Source: Hypsibius dujardini
Lineage: Eukaryota; Tardigrada; Eutardigrada; Parachela; Hypsibiidae
Assembly: GCA_001579985.1 (NCBI GenBank)
Contig: LRSR01012359.1
Location: 1 to 24,014, forward strand
Reading direction: 5' to 3'
Length of the DNA: 24,014 nt
The notes under the pieces are model-generated. The model was not told the origin of the DNA and ran no database searches. It saw nothing but the letters and a program-made list of their open reading frames with translations. Below are positions 8,857 through 18,789 of the stretch, piece by piece (position 1 is the first letter of the stretch; every line of letters begins with the position of its first letter). Both the position numbers and the translations under genes were made by a program.

Positions 8857-10773
8857 TCAGATTGAAGCGTCCGTGGCGGTCTCGACGACGTCGCCGTTGC
8901 TTGTAGCGGCGGTCTCGTCACAAGCGAACCACCACGACGCCACCGACTTGGGATAGCCGTCCTCCACGGCAAACTTGAAGTCGTTAAATTTGTAGTAGTT
9001 CTTCCCCGAGAAGAAGTACGTCCGTCCGTCGCGCCACAAGGCCGCAGCGTCGATCCGCGCGGGGAGCTTCTTCCACTCGCGGAGGCTCTTCGGGTAGCCG
9101 TCGGCCACGCGGCGACTCGCTCCCGGCTCAAATCGCCAGTACTGATCACCTAAATAAACATACATTGACTAGATGGACGCGTAAAAAAGCTTCGTCGATG
9201 ACAAGTGGCGGGTTGGGCGGACCGGGCAATTCCCCCCCCCCCCGAGTCCAAAGTGACTATGCCCCTCGGGGGGATATGTTTTTAGGCTTTTTGTATATTA
9301 ATCCCCCCCTCGGTGTTCAAAATGACTATGCCCCCTCGCGGGGGGGGGGGCGGATATTTTTTTACGCTTTTTTTATGTTAAAAGCTTTCCCCCCTCCCGG
9401 GATGGAGGCAAAAAAAATTTGCTAGAAGCTGGCTTGCCATCCCCTCCGGGCCGGCCTCAATCCGCCACTGTCAACGACACATCCAGAAAATAGAAAAATA
9501 TGTTTGGTCATAGCTGTGTTCCGATCTACGGTTTGACAAGGGGAATTTTTTAAGGTGCCCAAAATAATGGAAGATTATTTATTTATTATAATTGATGAAC
9601 ACTATCCAATCCAAAATTTAATTTGGAGATGATGAGCATAAACAGAAAAATTTTGGGCAACAGGGGGCGGAGCTAGAAGCAAAAGAATTCAACTCAATTT
9701 TAATGTTGTCCGAGAAATAATCCGAGATATAATGTGTAGCTCCGCCCTCTGAAGCTATAAAATATTGAAGTTAATATTACTCCATTTCAAATTTAATTTT
9801 CCATTTCCGAATTTAATTTAATTTGATTTTCCATTCCCGAATTTAATTTAATTTAATTTTCTATTCCCGAATTTAATTTAATTTAATTTTCTATTCCCGA
9901 ATTTAATTTAATTTGATTTTCCATTCCCGAATTGAATTGAATTTGAATTTCCATTCCCAAATTTAATTTAATTTAAACTTCCATTCCCGAATTTAATTTA
10001 ATTTAATTTTCTATTCCCGAATTTAATTAAATTTAATTTTCTATTCCCGAATTTAATTTAATTTGATTTTCCATTCCCGAATTTAATTTAATTTGAATTT
10101 CCATTCCCAAATTTAATTTAATTTAAACTTCCATTCCCGAGTTTAATTTAATTTTCATTTTTTAATCCCAAAACCTTGTAAGATACCTTTTACGAAGTAG
10201 ATTTTTTTGTTAGGATTGTAGACGAAGACCGCGTCGATGTTTGTAGGCGCGCCTGGAAATCCCTTGCTAATCGGTTTCGGATAGCCTGGCTCCATCTGCC
10301 GGTTCTTGAATTTCCAAAATTCTTCCCCCTGAAACAAAACAGTTTTAATTAAATTTAATAGCCATCCGAAAACACCGTTGTTCTTTTTAAAAGTTATTAG
10401 CAGGTTGGAACAGCTTGCCTTGAAGAAAAAGGTGAAGCCTTCCGGTCCGGTAAAGACCGAGTCGATTGTGTCCGGCAATCCGACCCAGCCGTTGCGAATC
10501 AACTGAGGCGCAATGCCGCCAGAACGGTCTTGCGTTAGCTCGAAGAAGTGTTGCCCTTTGAAGGCGTAAATCTTCTTGTCGGCGGTAATGGTGAGACCGT
10601 TAATGACTTTCTCGCCTTGTGGGAGCTCGCAAATGTTTCCATAAACGGAACTGACTTTGTTTTTCCGAGCCTGAGCGGTGGGATCTACCACGGCTTTCGG
10701 AAGTTGTGTCGCCATCGGGCGCGAAGAAGGTGGGCCTGAAAACCACAGCTTACAGTCAACGACCTTATATACT

Positions 10774-10836
<63 letters not shown>

Positions 10837-12587
10837 CTTGTTTGTCTGTCTGCCTGTTTGTCTGTCTTTCTGTTTGTCTGTCTGTCTGTGTGTGTCTGTG
10901 TGTCTGTGTGTCTGTGTCTGTGTGTCTATCTGGCATACCATAAATTGCTTGAATCCCGGCGATATCATCAGGTTGCAAGCCTTTTCCTTGAACATATCCG
11001 GTGTAATACGGATTCATAATTGCACCAGGCGTGTTGGAGTGATCCAGTCCGAAGGTGTGCCCGATTTCATGGAGTGCCACCATGTAAAGGTTCTGCCCAT
11101 TTGTCGTTCGAACTGTCCAATCTTCGTACTCATCGAAGCGAATGTCTCCACCCTCTCTTCATTGGAACACAAAGAACACCATGAGACTGAGATAAATGGA
11201 ATACGCTTTTAAAGCAGTATTTCCCTCTTTTTTCAGCTTACGCTGTTCCAGGGCCATAGGCATAAGCCAGCGCTTTTCCCGGACCATCACCCGGTTCGAA
11301 TCGAATTTCCATATGAACGGGCCCTGTCTCCTTGAGCGTTATATTGAACGGCGACACCTTCTGCCATTCCTGAAAATGATGCATCATATTTTTACATGAC
11401 GTAAACTGCTTTAGAATGGTACGTGCGTGTCGTGATTTAAATTAGATTACAGACATTTTCGTGGACTTTAATTTAATTTTTTTTAATAATTAATTTAATT
11501 TAATTTATGACGTACCGGTATTGATTTTCAAATAAAAAATTGTCAAATTTTTTCGTAGCTTATAAAGCAGCGTTAATTGATTTTGGATTGATACGTACGT
11601 AGAGCGCTTTTCGGATGACTCCGTCCACGACACTCGAGGGTATCTTCTGGGAGTACTTTGTGATGCGGTACTTGAGGTCCTTGCGCCGCCATTTCTGCCC
11701 GAACTGCACCTGCTTCTGGATGATGTAGCGTTTACGCCGAGCGGCCTCAATGTCCCCGCCGTCCGCCGCATCGGCGACCAGTGTGCCGTCATCCACGGAT
11801 GCGACGTTGTCAGCGACACCGCACCTCGGCTTGGCCATCAGTTCCTGCGTTTTCTCATCAATCTCCCCTGAAAACAGGCGTGGAATCACACGTGAGAACT
11901 TAATCTAACGGAGGGTCCCAGAAGTGGGCAAAAGGGGCGGGGCAGGGGTAAGAATTAAACAATCAACCAATCAACTCGATCCGATTGCTCCCGAGCTCCG
12001 TTGATTGATTGGTTGATTGTCCGCCCCCCCTGACTCCATGCTCCGCCCCTTTTGCCCATTTCCGGGACCCTCCGTTAGATTAAATTCTGAACCAGAAGTC
12101 GGATTGTATAGTTACAAAAGTAAGTCAAATTAAAAGTTTTTTTTTTTATTTTTTTTTTTTATTGTTTTATTATAAATCATATGGAAGGGTTTGGTTAGTG
12201 GTTTATTCACCTGACTCTGGAAGTCCCCAAAAGCGTTGGAACATCCGGATGGCCTTCTTCATCACATTGGTCGTGGCGGCGCGAAACGTCTCCGGGTTCC
12301 ACGACGGCAGCCATCCGAAACTCTCCAAATAATCCTTGGCCTGTTAAAAAGAAAGGAGAAAAAATATTTAATTTCAATTTAAAAAAATAAAAATAAAAAT
12401 GTTAAAAGAAACTGATTTTTTTGGAACATTTATTTTCAGCGAAAGGATTTGCTGTGACAAGAGTCTGTGCTCTGACCTTGGAAAGGGTATCACGGATACC
12501 GCGCTCCTCCCGTCGCAGAGGCGTGGCCTGAACCGCCAAAAAAACGGCAAACGAAACGAGAAATATTAAACTTAATTGCAATTTCAT
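8857..12587 (-). CDS. Secreted, furin-activated matrix metalloproteinase with hemopexin domain, 535 aa
   Basis: Zinc endopeptidase of extracellular matrix. Exons (5' to 3'): 12587-12477, 12340-12211, 11867-11599, 11369-11242, 11156-10939, 10735-10419, 10328-10187, 9149-8857; total 536 codons. Domains: signal peptide 1 to about 21; peptidoglycan-binding-like prodomain ([23 protein letters not shown]); cysteine switch PRCGVAD with C96; furin site RRKR at 124-127; catalytic domain with [11 protein letters not shown] (zinc ligands H242, H246, H252; E243) and Met-turn M260; a short proline-rich hinge; four-bladed hemopexin domain bounded by Cys (NICEL ... WFACDE). No transmembrane or GPI tail is seen, so it is secreted like MMP11 or Drosophila Mmp1. 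Intron 6 is GC-AG and has no in-frame stop. Intron 2 contains a MITE, intron 5 a GACA array, intron 7 a 30-bp minisatellite. The acceptor at 11157 was chosen by phase and is the least certain junction. Confidence 0.93.
9204..9420. repeat. Poly-C/poly-G-containing imperfect tandem repeat in MMP intron 7
   Basis: Two or three diverged units of about 85-110 bp contain C- or G-homopolymers and the phrase AATGACTATGCCCC followed by TTTTTACGCTTTTT-like sequence. They lie in the long 9150-10186 intron. Confidence 0.6.
9665..9750. repeat. Short inverted repeat GGGCGGAGCTA in MMP intron 7
   Basis: GGGCGGAGCTA at about 9665-9675 is mirrored by TAGCTCCGCCC at about 9740-9750, about 64 bp apart. It may be the relic of a small inverted-repeat element. 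Confidence 0.35.
9785..10155. repeat. 30-bp AT-rich minisatellite in MMP intron 7, about 12 copies
   Basis: The unit has the form CCATTCCCGAATTTAATTTA followed by ATTTGATTTT, repeated about twelve times with substitutions (CTATTCCCG, CCATTCCCAA). It abuts the donor side of the intron. Confidence 0.9.
10329..10418 (-). other. 90-nt GC-AG intron with open reading frame in the MMP gene
   Basis: The donor reads AAG|GCAAGC and the acceptor TTTCAG|GGG. The intron is 90 nt, in phase 0, and contains no in-frame stop. Removal joins FTFFFK to GEEFWKF, restoring a normal hemopexin blade; retention would add 30 residues. Confidence 0.75.
10773..10925. repeat. CTGT/GACA array in MMP intron 5
   Basis: (CTGT)n with CTGTTTGT interruptions, then (TGTGTCTG)n. 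On the MMP transcript strand it begins about a dozen bases after the intron donor at 10938. Confidence 0.9.
11900..12083. mobile_element. MITE family 3 (TTAA-flanked foldback), 184 bp, in MMP intron 2
   Basis: TTAA lies at both ends (11900-11903 and 12080-12083). The inverted repeats run inwards as TCTAACGGAGGGTCCC and GTGGGCAAAAGGGGCGG, about 46 bp with few mismatches. The centre holds CAATCAACCAATCAA and its complement. There is no coding capacity. TTAA recalls piggyBac-type target choice, although the terminal bases are not typical piggyBac. Confidence 0.75.
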
Positions 12588-12604
12588 TTTGTGCCGATTT
12601 ATTC

Positions 12605-12624
12605 CTAAAACAAAAAAGTTATTT
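12605..12624 (-). promoter_or_regulatory. 3' splice site upstream of the MMP start codon
   Basis: On the minus strand a T-rich tract ends in TTTTAG at 12605, leaving a 17-nt leader (12604-12588) before the MMP ATG. This is the same arrangement as in SDR-A, SDR-B and WDR82. Confidence 0.5.
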
Positions 12625-13250
12625 GAAGTTGCCCCGCTCCAACACCAGAAATACAAACAAAATCGGGCCAATCTCGTTGGACCATCTCAATTGCCTGTGT
12701 GCTTTGCTTTTGTCGTCTCGCGCTCATGCGGCAAACAAAGCGACCTTATCGGGAATGTTATCCAGTTGACGATCAACCACGGCTAGAGCCCTTCCTTCAC
12801 ATTAAATGCTATACAAAGTACAGGAAGGAAGGTTTACAGAAAGCGCTTCAGTTAGTCATACCAACTTTAAGGGGAAAATGATGCATGCTTAACCAACATG
12901 ATGATGACTGAGAAGAAGCGTCATACTTAAAATGGTCGGTAGCAATTTTTTTTCCACACAAAAAAAAGGTTTAGCAATAGTAAAAGTTTAATAAAAGTTC
13001 AGTAAAAGTTTAATAAAATATCTGTAAAAGTTTAGTAAAAATTAGGAAAAGTTTAGCAAAGTAAAAGGTTCGTGAAAGTTTCGTGAAAGTAATAATAATT
13101 TTGTGAAAGGTAATAAAAATGTTTGAAAATTAGTAAAAGATTTTATTGGTAAAAAAAATCGCGAACTGATTTTTGCAAAACACCAGTCACGTATGAGTTA
13201 TAGCTAACTATTTTTATGTTTCTGTACAAGCTTCTGTTGTCAGTTTTGCA
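12625..13250. other. Intergenic region upstream of the MMP gene
   Basis: No gene is supported. The part at 12968-13140 is a decayed short repeat of AGTAAAAGTTTA. The rest shows no recognisable structure. Confidence 0.5.
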
Positions 13251-13253
13251 AGA

Positions 13254-13607
13254 ATGATTGCTCCGACTGCTCCCGAGCTTTGCTGATTGATTGGTTGATT
13301 GCTCCGAAGCTCCGCTGATTGATTGGTTGATTGCTCCAAAGCTCCGGTGATTGATTGGTTGATTGCTTCGGAGCTCCGCTCGTTGATTGGTTGATTGCTC
13401 CGAAGCTCCGCTGGCTGATTGGTTGATTGCTCCCGAGCTCTGCTGGTTGATTGGTTGATTGCTCCCAAGCTCCGCTCGTTGATTGGTTGATTGCTCCGGA
13501 GCTCCGCTGGTTGATTGGTTGATTGCTCCCGAGCTCCGCAGGTTGATTGGTTGATTTTTCAAGTAGTACCCCTGCCCCGCCCCTTTTGCCCATTTCCGGG
13601 ACCCTCT
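13254..13607. repeat. 32-bp minisatellite plus one MITE family 3 end
   Basis: About 9.5 copies of a 32-bp unit (GCTCCGAAGCTCCGCTG followed by ATTGATTGGTTGATT) occupy 13254-13557. They are followed at 13571-13607 by GCCCCGCCCCTTTTGCCC and CATTTCCGGGACCCTC, the right end of MITE family 3. The centre of the intact family 3 element has one such unit, so the array looks like an internal expansion in a one-ended copy. The long minus-strand Asn/Gln/Ser open frames here come from the repeat. Confidence 0.85.
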
Positions 13608-14132
13608 GGGTGACTTACTTATCAGTGCTACTGCAGACAATACCATTATCACTGTTCTCGTCGGTCAGGTCGGCGGCACGTTTCGCATCACATGATTTAT
13701 CGACCTCTCCCTCGAAGATATGCCAGATATTTCGTCGCACCCGCAATAAACAATAATTTCCCCGACGCAACCGGAAAAAAGACAGAAAGTCATTTGCTCC
13801 GATTCTAATGCAAAATTAGCTTCATTGTTTTTTTAAAAAAACTATCATTTGACAGCCTGCAAAAAAGTTACGTGTACTAACAAAATGTATAATTAATTAT
13901 TAAATTAATTTAAAATCCGACACAGGTCACGTGTCGATTTTTTTAAAATTTAAATTATAAATTGCGTAAAATCATTTTAAATAAGCGCTTATTTTAATTC
14001 AGATTTAAGCAATTTTAAGGCCCTCCTTTAAGCAAATCTACGTCACAGTAATCTCGGTGGGTTCAGCCACTCCTTCACATATAAACATACACAATAATCG
14101 GAATTTGGCGGGTGTTTATCCGTCGGTTTTAT
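13608..14132. other. Gene-free intergenic stretch
   Basis: AT-rich sequence with no supported coding region and no obvious repeat. It lies between the minisatellite and the nested element block. Confidence 0.5.
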
Positions 14133-14450
14133 TACTGTGTTTCCTCGATAGATAGGGACAGTCGTACTGGAGTGGAACGTGTGCACGGCTTGTGTGCACC
14201 GTACACACAGCAGAGGCGCCGCGTGGCCGATTAAACTTTCCACAACTCGTACTGGAGTGGAACGTGTGCACGGCTTGTGTGCACCGTACACACAGCACAA
14301 AGCCGCGTGGCCGATTAAACGTTCCACAGCTCGTACTACAGTGGAACGTGTGCACGGCTTGTGTGCACCGTACACACAGCACAAGCGCCGCGTGGCCGAT
14401 TAAACGTTCCACAGCTCGTACGCTGTCCCTTCTAATGCGAAAATACAGTA
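14133..14450. mobile_element. MITE family 4 element A, 318 bp, with internal 84/85-bp triplication
   Basis: Bounded by TA at 14133-14134 and 14449-14450. The left end is TACTGTGTTTCCTCGATAGA and the right end, read inwards on the other strand, is TACTGTATTTTCGCATTAGA then AGGGACAG, an imperfect inverted repeat. The interior is three tandem 84/85-bp units starting at 14162, 14247 and 14331. The termini resemble TTTCCTCGA-type ends of TA-inserting Tc1/mariner or pogo-like non-autonomous elements, from memory only. Confidence 0.6.
14162..14415. repeat. 84/85-bp tandem repeat, three copies
   Basis: Each unit starts TCGTACT and contains GTGGAACGTGTGCACGGC, CACCGTACACACAGCA and CGTGGCCGATTAAAC. 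Copies differ by a few substitutions and one base in length. The repeat produces spurious cysteine-rich frames on both strands. Confidence 0.9.
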
Positions 14451-14932
14451 CTGTATTTCCTCGATAGATAGTAAAAGCGCACGAGCTGTGTGACGTTAAA
14501 TTGGTCCTCCCTCCTTTTTCGTTAGCGTGTGCACTGCCTGCCTGTTCCTCGCAAGCCATTCAGTCGTACACACAAAATTTACGTACCGTAATCTCCCGAT
14601 CTCAAGGGACAGTTAAGCCCCGCCCCCTCCAGTTATTGGTTGACTGTTCAATCGGATTCACTGTGTCGTGATTGGTTTAAATTTAAGACCAACTTAGCAA
14701 CGATTGATTGATTGATTAAGCGGAATTTCTTGGCGCAGACATCGAATCAGTTGATTGATTGATTGTAGGTAAACAATAGCAAACGGGGATGAACAGATAA
14801 GATCCGGGGTGGATCAAATTAACTGGTAGGGCAAAAAAGGGTCCCTTGAGATCGGGAGATTACGGTACAGGGGGCAACCATTACGGCACGTGACCTGCGC
14901 CCTGTCGCTATCTATCGAGGAAATACACACTG
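14449..14932. mobile_element. MITE family 4 element B, interrupted by MITE family 1 copy 2
   Basis: The left end TACTGTATTTCCTCGATAGA (14449 on) is mirrored by CTATCTATCGAGGAAATACA near 14908-14927. It shares its left TA with element A. The interior is occupied by the intact family 1 element at 14583-14868, indicating nested insertion. Confidence 0.6.
14583..14868. mobile_element. MITE family 1, copy 2 (best preserved), 286 bp
   Basis: A perfect 28-bp terminal inverted repeat (14583-14610 and 14841-14868) begins GTACCGTAATCTCCCGAT. TA at the second and third positions of each end is consistent with TA target duplication. Subterminal blocks are AGTTAAGCCCCGCCCCC on the left and CTGGTAGGGCAAAAAA on the right. 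Internal (GATT)n runs, no coding capacity. Confidence 0.88.
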
Positions 14933-15238
14933 CTTCCGTATTATCAGTTATTATCTCGCGCACAATTTAATCCGACTGACCGTGACCGCATCCTGAATAG
15001 CGCAAGTGTCAAACTTTAATAGACACCGGAAATATCTTGCCTGATGCGGATGGAATTCCCGCGTGGAATGCTTATCCACGACCGCGATATGCAATTCAAC
15101 CTTGATATTTACATTGATGTCTGAAGAGTCTCGCAGTTTCTGCATCGGACGAGCAACACGTCTGGAGCGTAGACAGTCGACCAATACTATTCGACTACTT
15201 TATATATTTTTAATAAATTAATATTAAATCAAATTATT
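14933..15238. other. Region upstream of the GPCR start
   Basis: No supported gene; an open frame on the minus strand lacks recognisable features. A TATA-like CTTTATATATTT at about 15197-15210 lies 30-40 nt before the GPCR ATG, so transcription could begin very close to the start codon. Confidence 0.4.
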
Positions 15239-17501
15239 ATGCAAGAAATGTCGAGGATCATTGTGTTGAATGAAACTGACGAAAATCAATCAATCAACGC
15301 TACAGTTTACTACGCAATTTTGTTATATTCTCTTGGAGCAGCGACGATTATCGCCAATTCCGTTTTCATCCTGACCATTCTCGCCAACTTGAAATTGCGG
15401 ACCTGCTCCAACTATCTTCTTGTGTCGAACAGTTACGCGGACTTGTTGGTCGGCGTCTTCCTCCTCCCGTGTGTGGGCGTGGACTGGGTCGATCCGGCGA
15501 ATTATACGCGAAATGCCTGTCTCGTCTGGTTCGTCACCAATAATTACGTCTACGCTGTCAGCATCGCTCATATGACCGCGATTTCCATTGAGAGGTTCAT
15601 TCGGGTCTTTCACACGGTCTGGCATACGCGGTGGATGCGAAAACTCACCGTCCCGGTGCTGGGCTTGTGCTGGACTGGACCGAGTTTGACGACCTATCTC
15701 CGGCTTTTTCTTCCCATGAGGTCCGTCAAAATTCCTTTGCTACTTAAGAAGACTTTACGGCAGTTAATTAATTATTACTAATTATAGTCAATTATAACAA
15801 CAATTATTAAAATTAAAAATTAAATATATTACAAACATTTAAATTAAAACTCAATTATAAAACAATTATTAAAATTAAAACTTAATTATAAAACAATTGT
15901 TAAAGTTGAAAACTAATTGTAAAATAATTATTAAAATCAAAATAAATAATAAAACAATTAGTTAAATCAAAAATTAATTATAAAAAATACTGAAATTAAA
16001 AATTAGTCCTAAAACAATTATTCAAAATTAAAATTAATTATAAAAGAATTTTTAAAATTAAAAATTAATTATGTGAAAAAAAACAATTATAATTAATAAT
16101 AGTAATTACCTCTTTACAATAATTATCCTAAACAGCCAAGCGGAGCGATCTTTTGATGTGAAAAACGGCACATGTTCTGCCGTTTTGGAGGACGTTCCTC
16201 ACGGCTGCATCTACTGCAACAGCCGGGACTCCACAATCCTCGGCGTAGCGCTGGAATTCAGTCTACCTATGGTCATCTCAATTGCGGCTTATATCGCCAT
16301 TGTCATGGCCGCCGTTCGACGCATCCACATCGCCGATCAATTAAGAAAGTCCGTTCTCAACGACGCCGAACATAACCGCACTCCCCTCCAGGTAAATGAC
16401 GGAAAAAATTAAAATTACTCGATCAACCAATCAAATATTATTAAATGTTAAAATATTAGTATTTTTTTCATTAATTTTTTCAATTATTATATAAATATTT
16501 ATATAACTTAATTAATAAATTTTTTTAATATAATTAACTTTTTTTTATATAATTAAATTATCATTTATTTTTTTAATAATTTATTATTATTTTATTTTTT
16601 ATTATTTTTAAATTTAAGAAAATTAAGAGTGTTTTGAACTAAATATACGTGAGCAATGACATTTTTTTTTAACTCACAAGTTGATCGATTTTATAAATAC
16701 GTCTTACCGGATAAATATTTAGAAATCATAAATGTAATCTTAAATTAAGGGTTCTAAATCTTAAAATTAAATATGGAAATTTAAAAAGCGTAAGAGCATT
16801 TTTTCCAAATTTTTAAATTAATTTTAACTTTCTAAGTTTACTATTTTTTCAACACATTTAATTTGTATTTGATCAACTACGTCTATAATTTTTTACAATC
16901 TTAATCTAGTCTTGTTAATTTTAAATTTAGGACATTTCTTTTCCACTTTTTTTTCAATGTTTTATTATTTTTTGTTAAAGATGATTTTTAAAAAATGTAA
17001 TTTTAAATACAGGAATACAGTTGGCGCATCGTTTTCGGACCGGTGGAGCGAGTCGCCACCAGTCCGGAATATCGGAGCATTCGCTTGTACTCCACCGTGC
17101 TGTTCCTTTTCGTGTGCAGTTGGTTGCCGCAATCGGCGAACCGCCTCTTCCTGGCGCTCACCGGCGACGGGTTCCCCGACTTTCTCAGCGGACTCAGCCG
17201 CGACCTCGTTAAGGGATACAAAGTCCCACCGGGATTTTACATCTGGTCAAATTACAATTTTCGCTGTGTGACCAATTTAATTGGGTCCGCCAATTCGCTG
17301 GTCAATCCGCTCCTCTTCTTCTACATGAGTCCGCGATTTCGCAGCGGACTCGGCAGTGTGAAGGACCGGCTGGTCTTTTTCCCGAGGGATCGTTCGGGTT
17401 CGTGTACCAGTGCGATGTCTGTGGAGCCGGCGTTCGACGCGCGACATTGGAATGAGCTCGCCAATCACTTTTCTCAATTCGGTTACGAAACGGATGCGTG
17501 A
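15239..17501 (+). CDS. Class A (rhodopsin-like) G-protein-coupled receptor, orphan, 408 aa
   Basis: Exons 15239-15720, 16136-16391 and 17013-17501 (phases 2, 0) sum to 409 codons. Seven membrane segments can be placed. TM1 has N40; TM2 reads NSYADLLVGVFLLP with D68; the TM3 disulphide Cys is C94; the DRY-type motif is ERF (E118-R119-F120). TM4 has W145. The second extracellular loop is Cys-rich (C174, C185, C188). TM6 reads FVCSWLP (W283, P285). TM7 reads NSLVNPLLFF (N344, P345), with Phe where NPxxY has Tyr. N-glycosylation sequons are at N11, N20 and N88. TM2 looks aminergic, but the amine-binding position 3.32 is Asn (N101), not Asp, so a classical amine ligand is unlikely. Both introns are extremely AT-rich. 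An AATAAA overlaps the stop codon. Ligand and coupling unknown. Confidence 0.9.
15721..16135. repeat. AT-rich GPCR intron 1 with ATTAAAATTAAAA-type repeats
   Basis: The intron is almost entirely A/T and made of loosely repeated AACAATTATTAAAATTAAAA units of roughly 35-45 bp. Confidence 0.6.
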
Positions 17502-17506
17502 ATAAA
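17501..17506 (+). terminator. AATAAA overlapping the GPCR stop codon
   Basis: The stop TGA (17499-17501) runs directly into AATAAA, sharing the A. If used, the mRNA would have a 3'UTR of only about 15-30 nt. Another AATAAA follows near 17610. Confidence 0.45.
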
Positions 17507-18458
17507 GATCTCGATCGGACTAATCGTGAGCGGCCTATTGCATCTTCCAAGAGTTGTTTAAATTAATTTTAAATAGCGAATTAAAATACACCAGAGTAGG
17601 CCTTCCATTTTTAATAAATTGGATAAATTGGATTTAATTTAATTTAATTTAATTTATGTAAAGTTAGCTGCTTGTTAATTATTGATTTTTAATTTAATTT
17701 AAATGTTATTCAAATTCTAAAATTTTAAATCATTTTAAATCAATGGTGATTTTAATTCGAATTTGATTTATCATACTAAAAAATAGTGTTTTTGTTTAAA
17801 TTAAAACGTTGTTAATTTAATTTAATTTAATTTAGTTAAATTAAACGAATTTAAATGAATTTAAGTTAAGTTTGATTTAATTAAATTTAGTTTAGTTTAG
17901 TTTGATTAAATTAGATTAATTTTAATTAATTTTAATTTAATTTAATACCGAATTTGATAACGTGCTGATTTGGCATTAAATTTAAATTTAAAATCTTGAT
18001 TTTAGCAACACAATTTTATTCATACTTAAGAGTGAACTAATTCAGTAAAAAGTTCGCATTTAATAGAACTCAGTAAACCACAAAAACTGAACCAAACTTG
18101 AGGATTTGGAAAGACTAAAACAATCAAAGACAATATTTTTTTTAATAAACAAAATAAAAAATCCTTATAAATAATAATCATAAAATAGTAATACAAATAC
18201 AACTACAAATGCCTAAGAAATATCGATATGGATGTAAAGAGAGACGGCGCTCGGCGCTCGAATTGAGTTGGCACATCGTTCTTTCCCAGTGCCATTACGA
18301 AACGAAACGGATGCATGAAGTAAATACAGCATGACTCAGAGCGAATGGATATAGATCTGTCAGTAAATGCGGCGTTATATAATTAGAATACGCATTGACC
18401 GTGTAACCAACATCAGTGACAGTGAGACTGTTTAAATAGCGAGTGCGTATAACAACAA
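17507..18458. other. AT-rich gene-free region downstream of the GPCR
   Basis: The stretch 17580-18230 is dominated by AATTT/TTTAA repeats, notably around 17635-17655, 17810-17835 and 17880-17945. No coding signal was seen. Base composition becomes balanced again towards the tRNA. Confidence 0.6.
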
Positions 18459-18530
18459 TCCGATGTGGTCTAGTGGTTAGGATTTCTCGCTCTCACCGAG
18501 GAGGCCGGGGTTCGATTCCCCGCATCGGAA
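18459..18530 (+). tRNA. tRNA-Glu (anticodon CTC)
   Basis: A 72-nt cloverleaf. The acceptor stem TCCGATG (18459-18465) pairs with CATCGGA (18523-18529), with discriminator A. The A box is TGGTCTAGTGG and the B box GGTTCGATTCC. The anticodon stem TCTCG/CGAGG has one wobble pair, with loop CTCTCAC and anticodon CTC at 18492-18494. There is no intron and CCA is not encoded. A T5 run just after the gene (18532-18536) is the RNA polymerase III terminator. It decodes GAG and closely follows the usual animal tRNA-Glu pattern. Confidence 0.97.
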
Positions 18531-18789
18531 ATTTTTCCCCCTCCCCCGGGTAAAAACGTGACTTTCAACGGGCAAAAAAAAATTGAAAGTTAAACTATTT
18601 TTTTCAGGTTACAGATTGCTCCTGGTTAACACGAACTTCTTTACGTTTCCTGGATCAACCGTGATCGACTACTTCTGTGTTGCGATTTCTCTATTCAAAA
18701 GCTACCATTCTCTCATTGTAAAAAATAAGAAGTCTAATAGCCTAGATGGTTAGTTTTTCATGAATAGGCGTTGGTTTTCAACGGTAGAA

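Noticed and set aside
13254-13557. CRISPR-like array
   Set aside because: Adjacent copies are head-to-tail with no unique spacers, and the genome is eukaryotic.
13143-13652. Three overlapping minus-strand open frames rich in NQPINQ and SSGA repeats
   Set aside because: They are readings of the 32-bp minisatellite in all frames; there is no start context, signal or splice support.
14043-14559. Cysteine-rich repetitive open frames resembling a small repeat protein
   Set aside because: They are products of the 84/85-bp tandem repeat inside a MITE-like element and exist on both strands.
14951-15184. Minus-strand 77-codon frame upstream of the GPCR
   Set aside because: It has no recognisable domain, no splice partner, and overlaps the probable GPCR promoter region.
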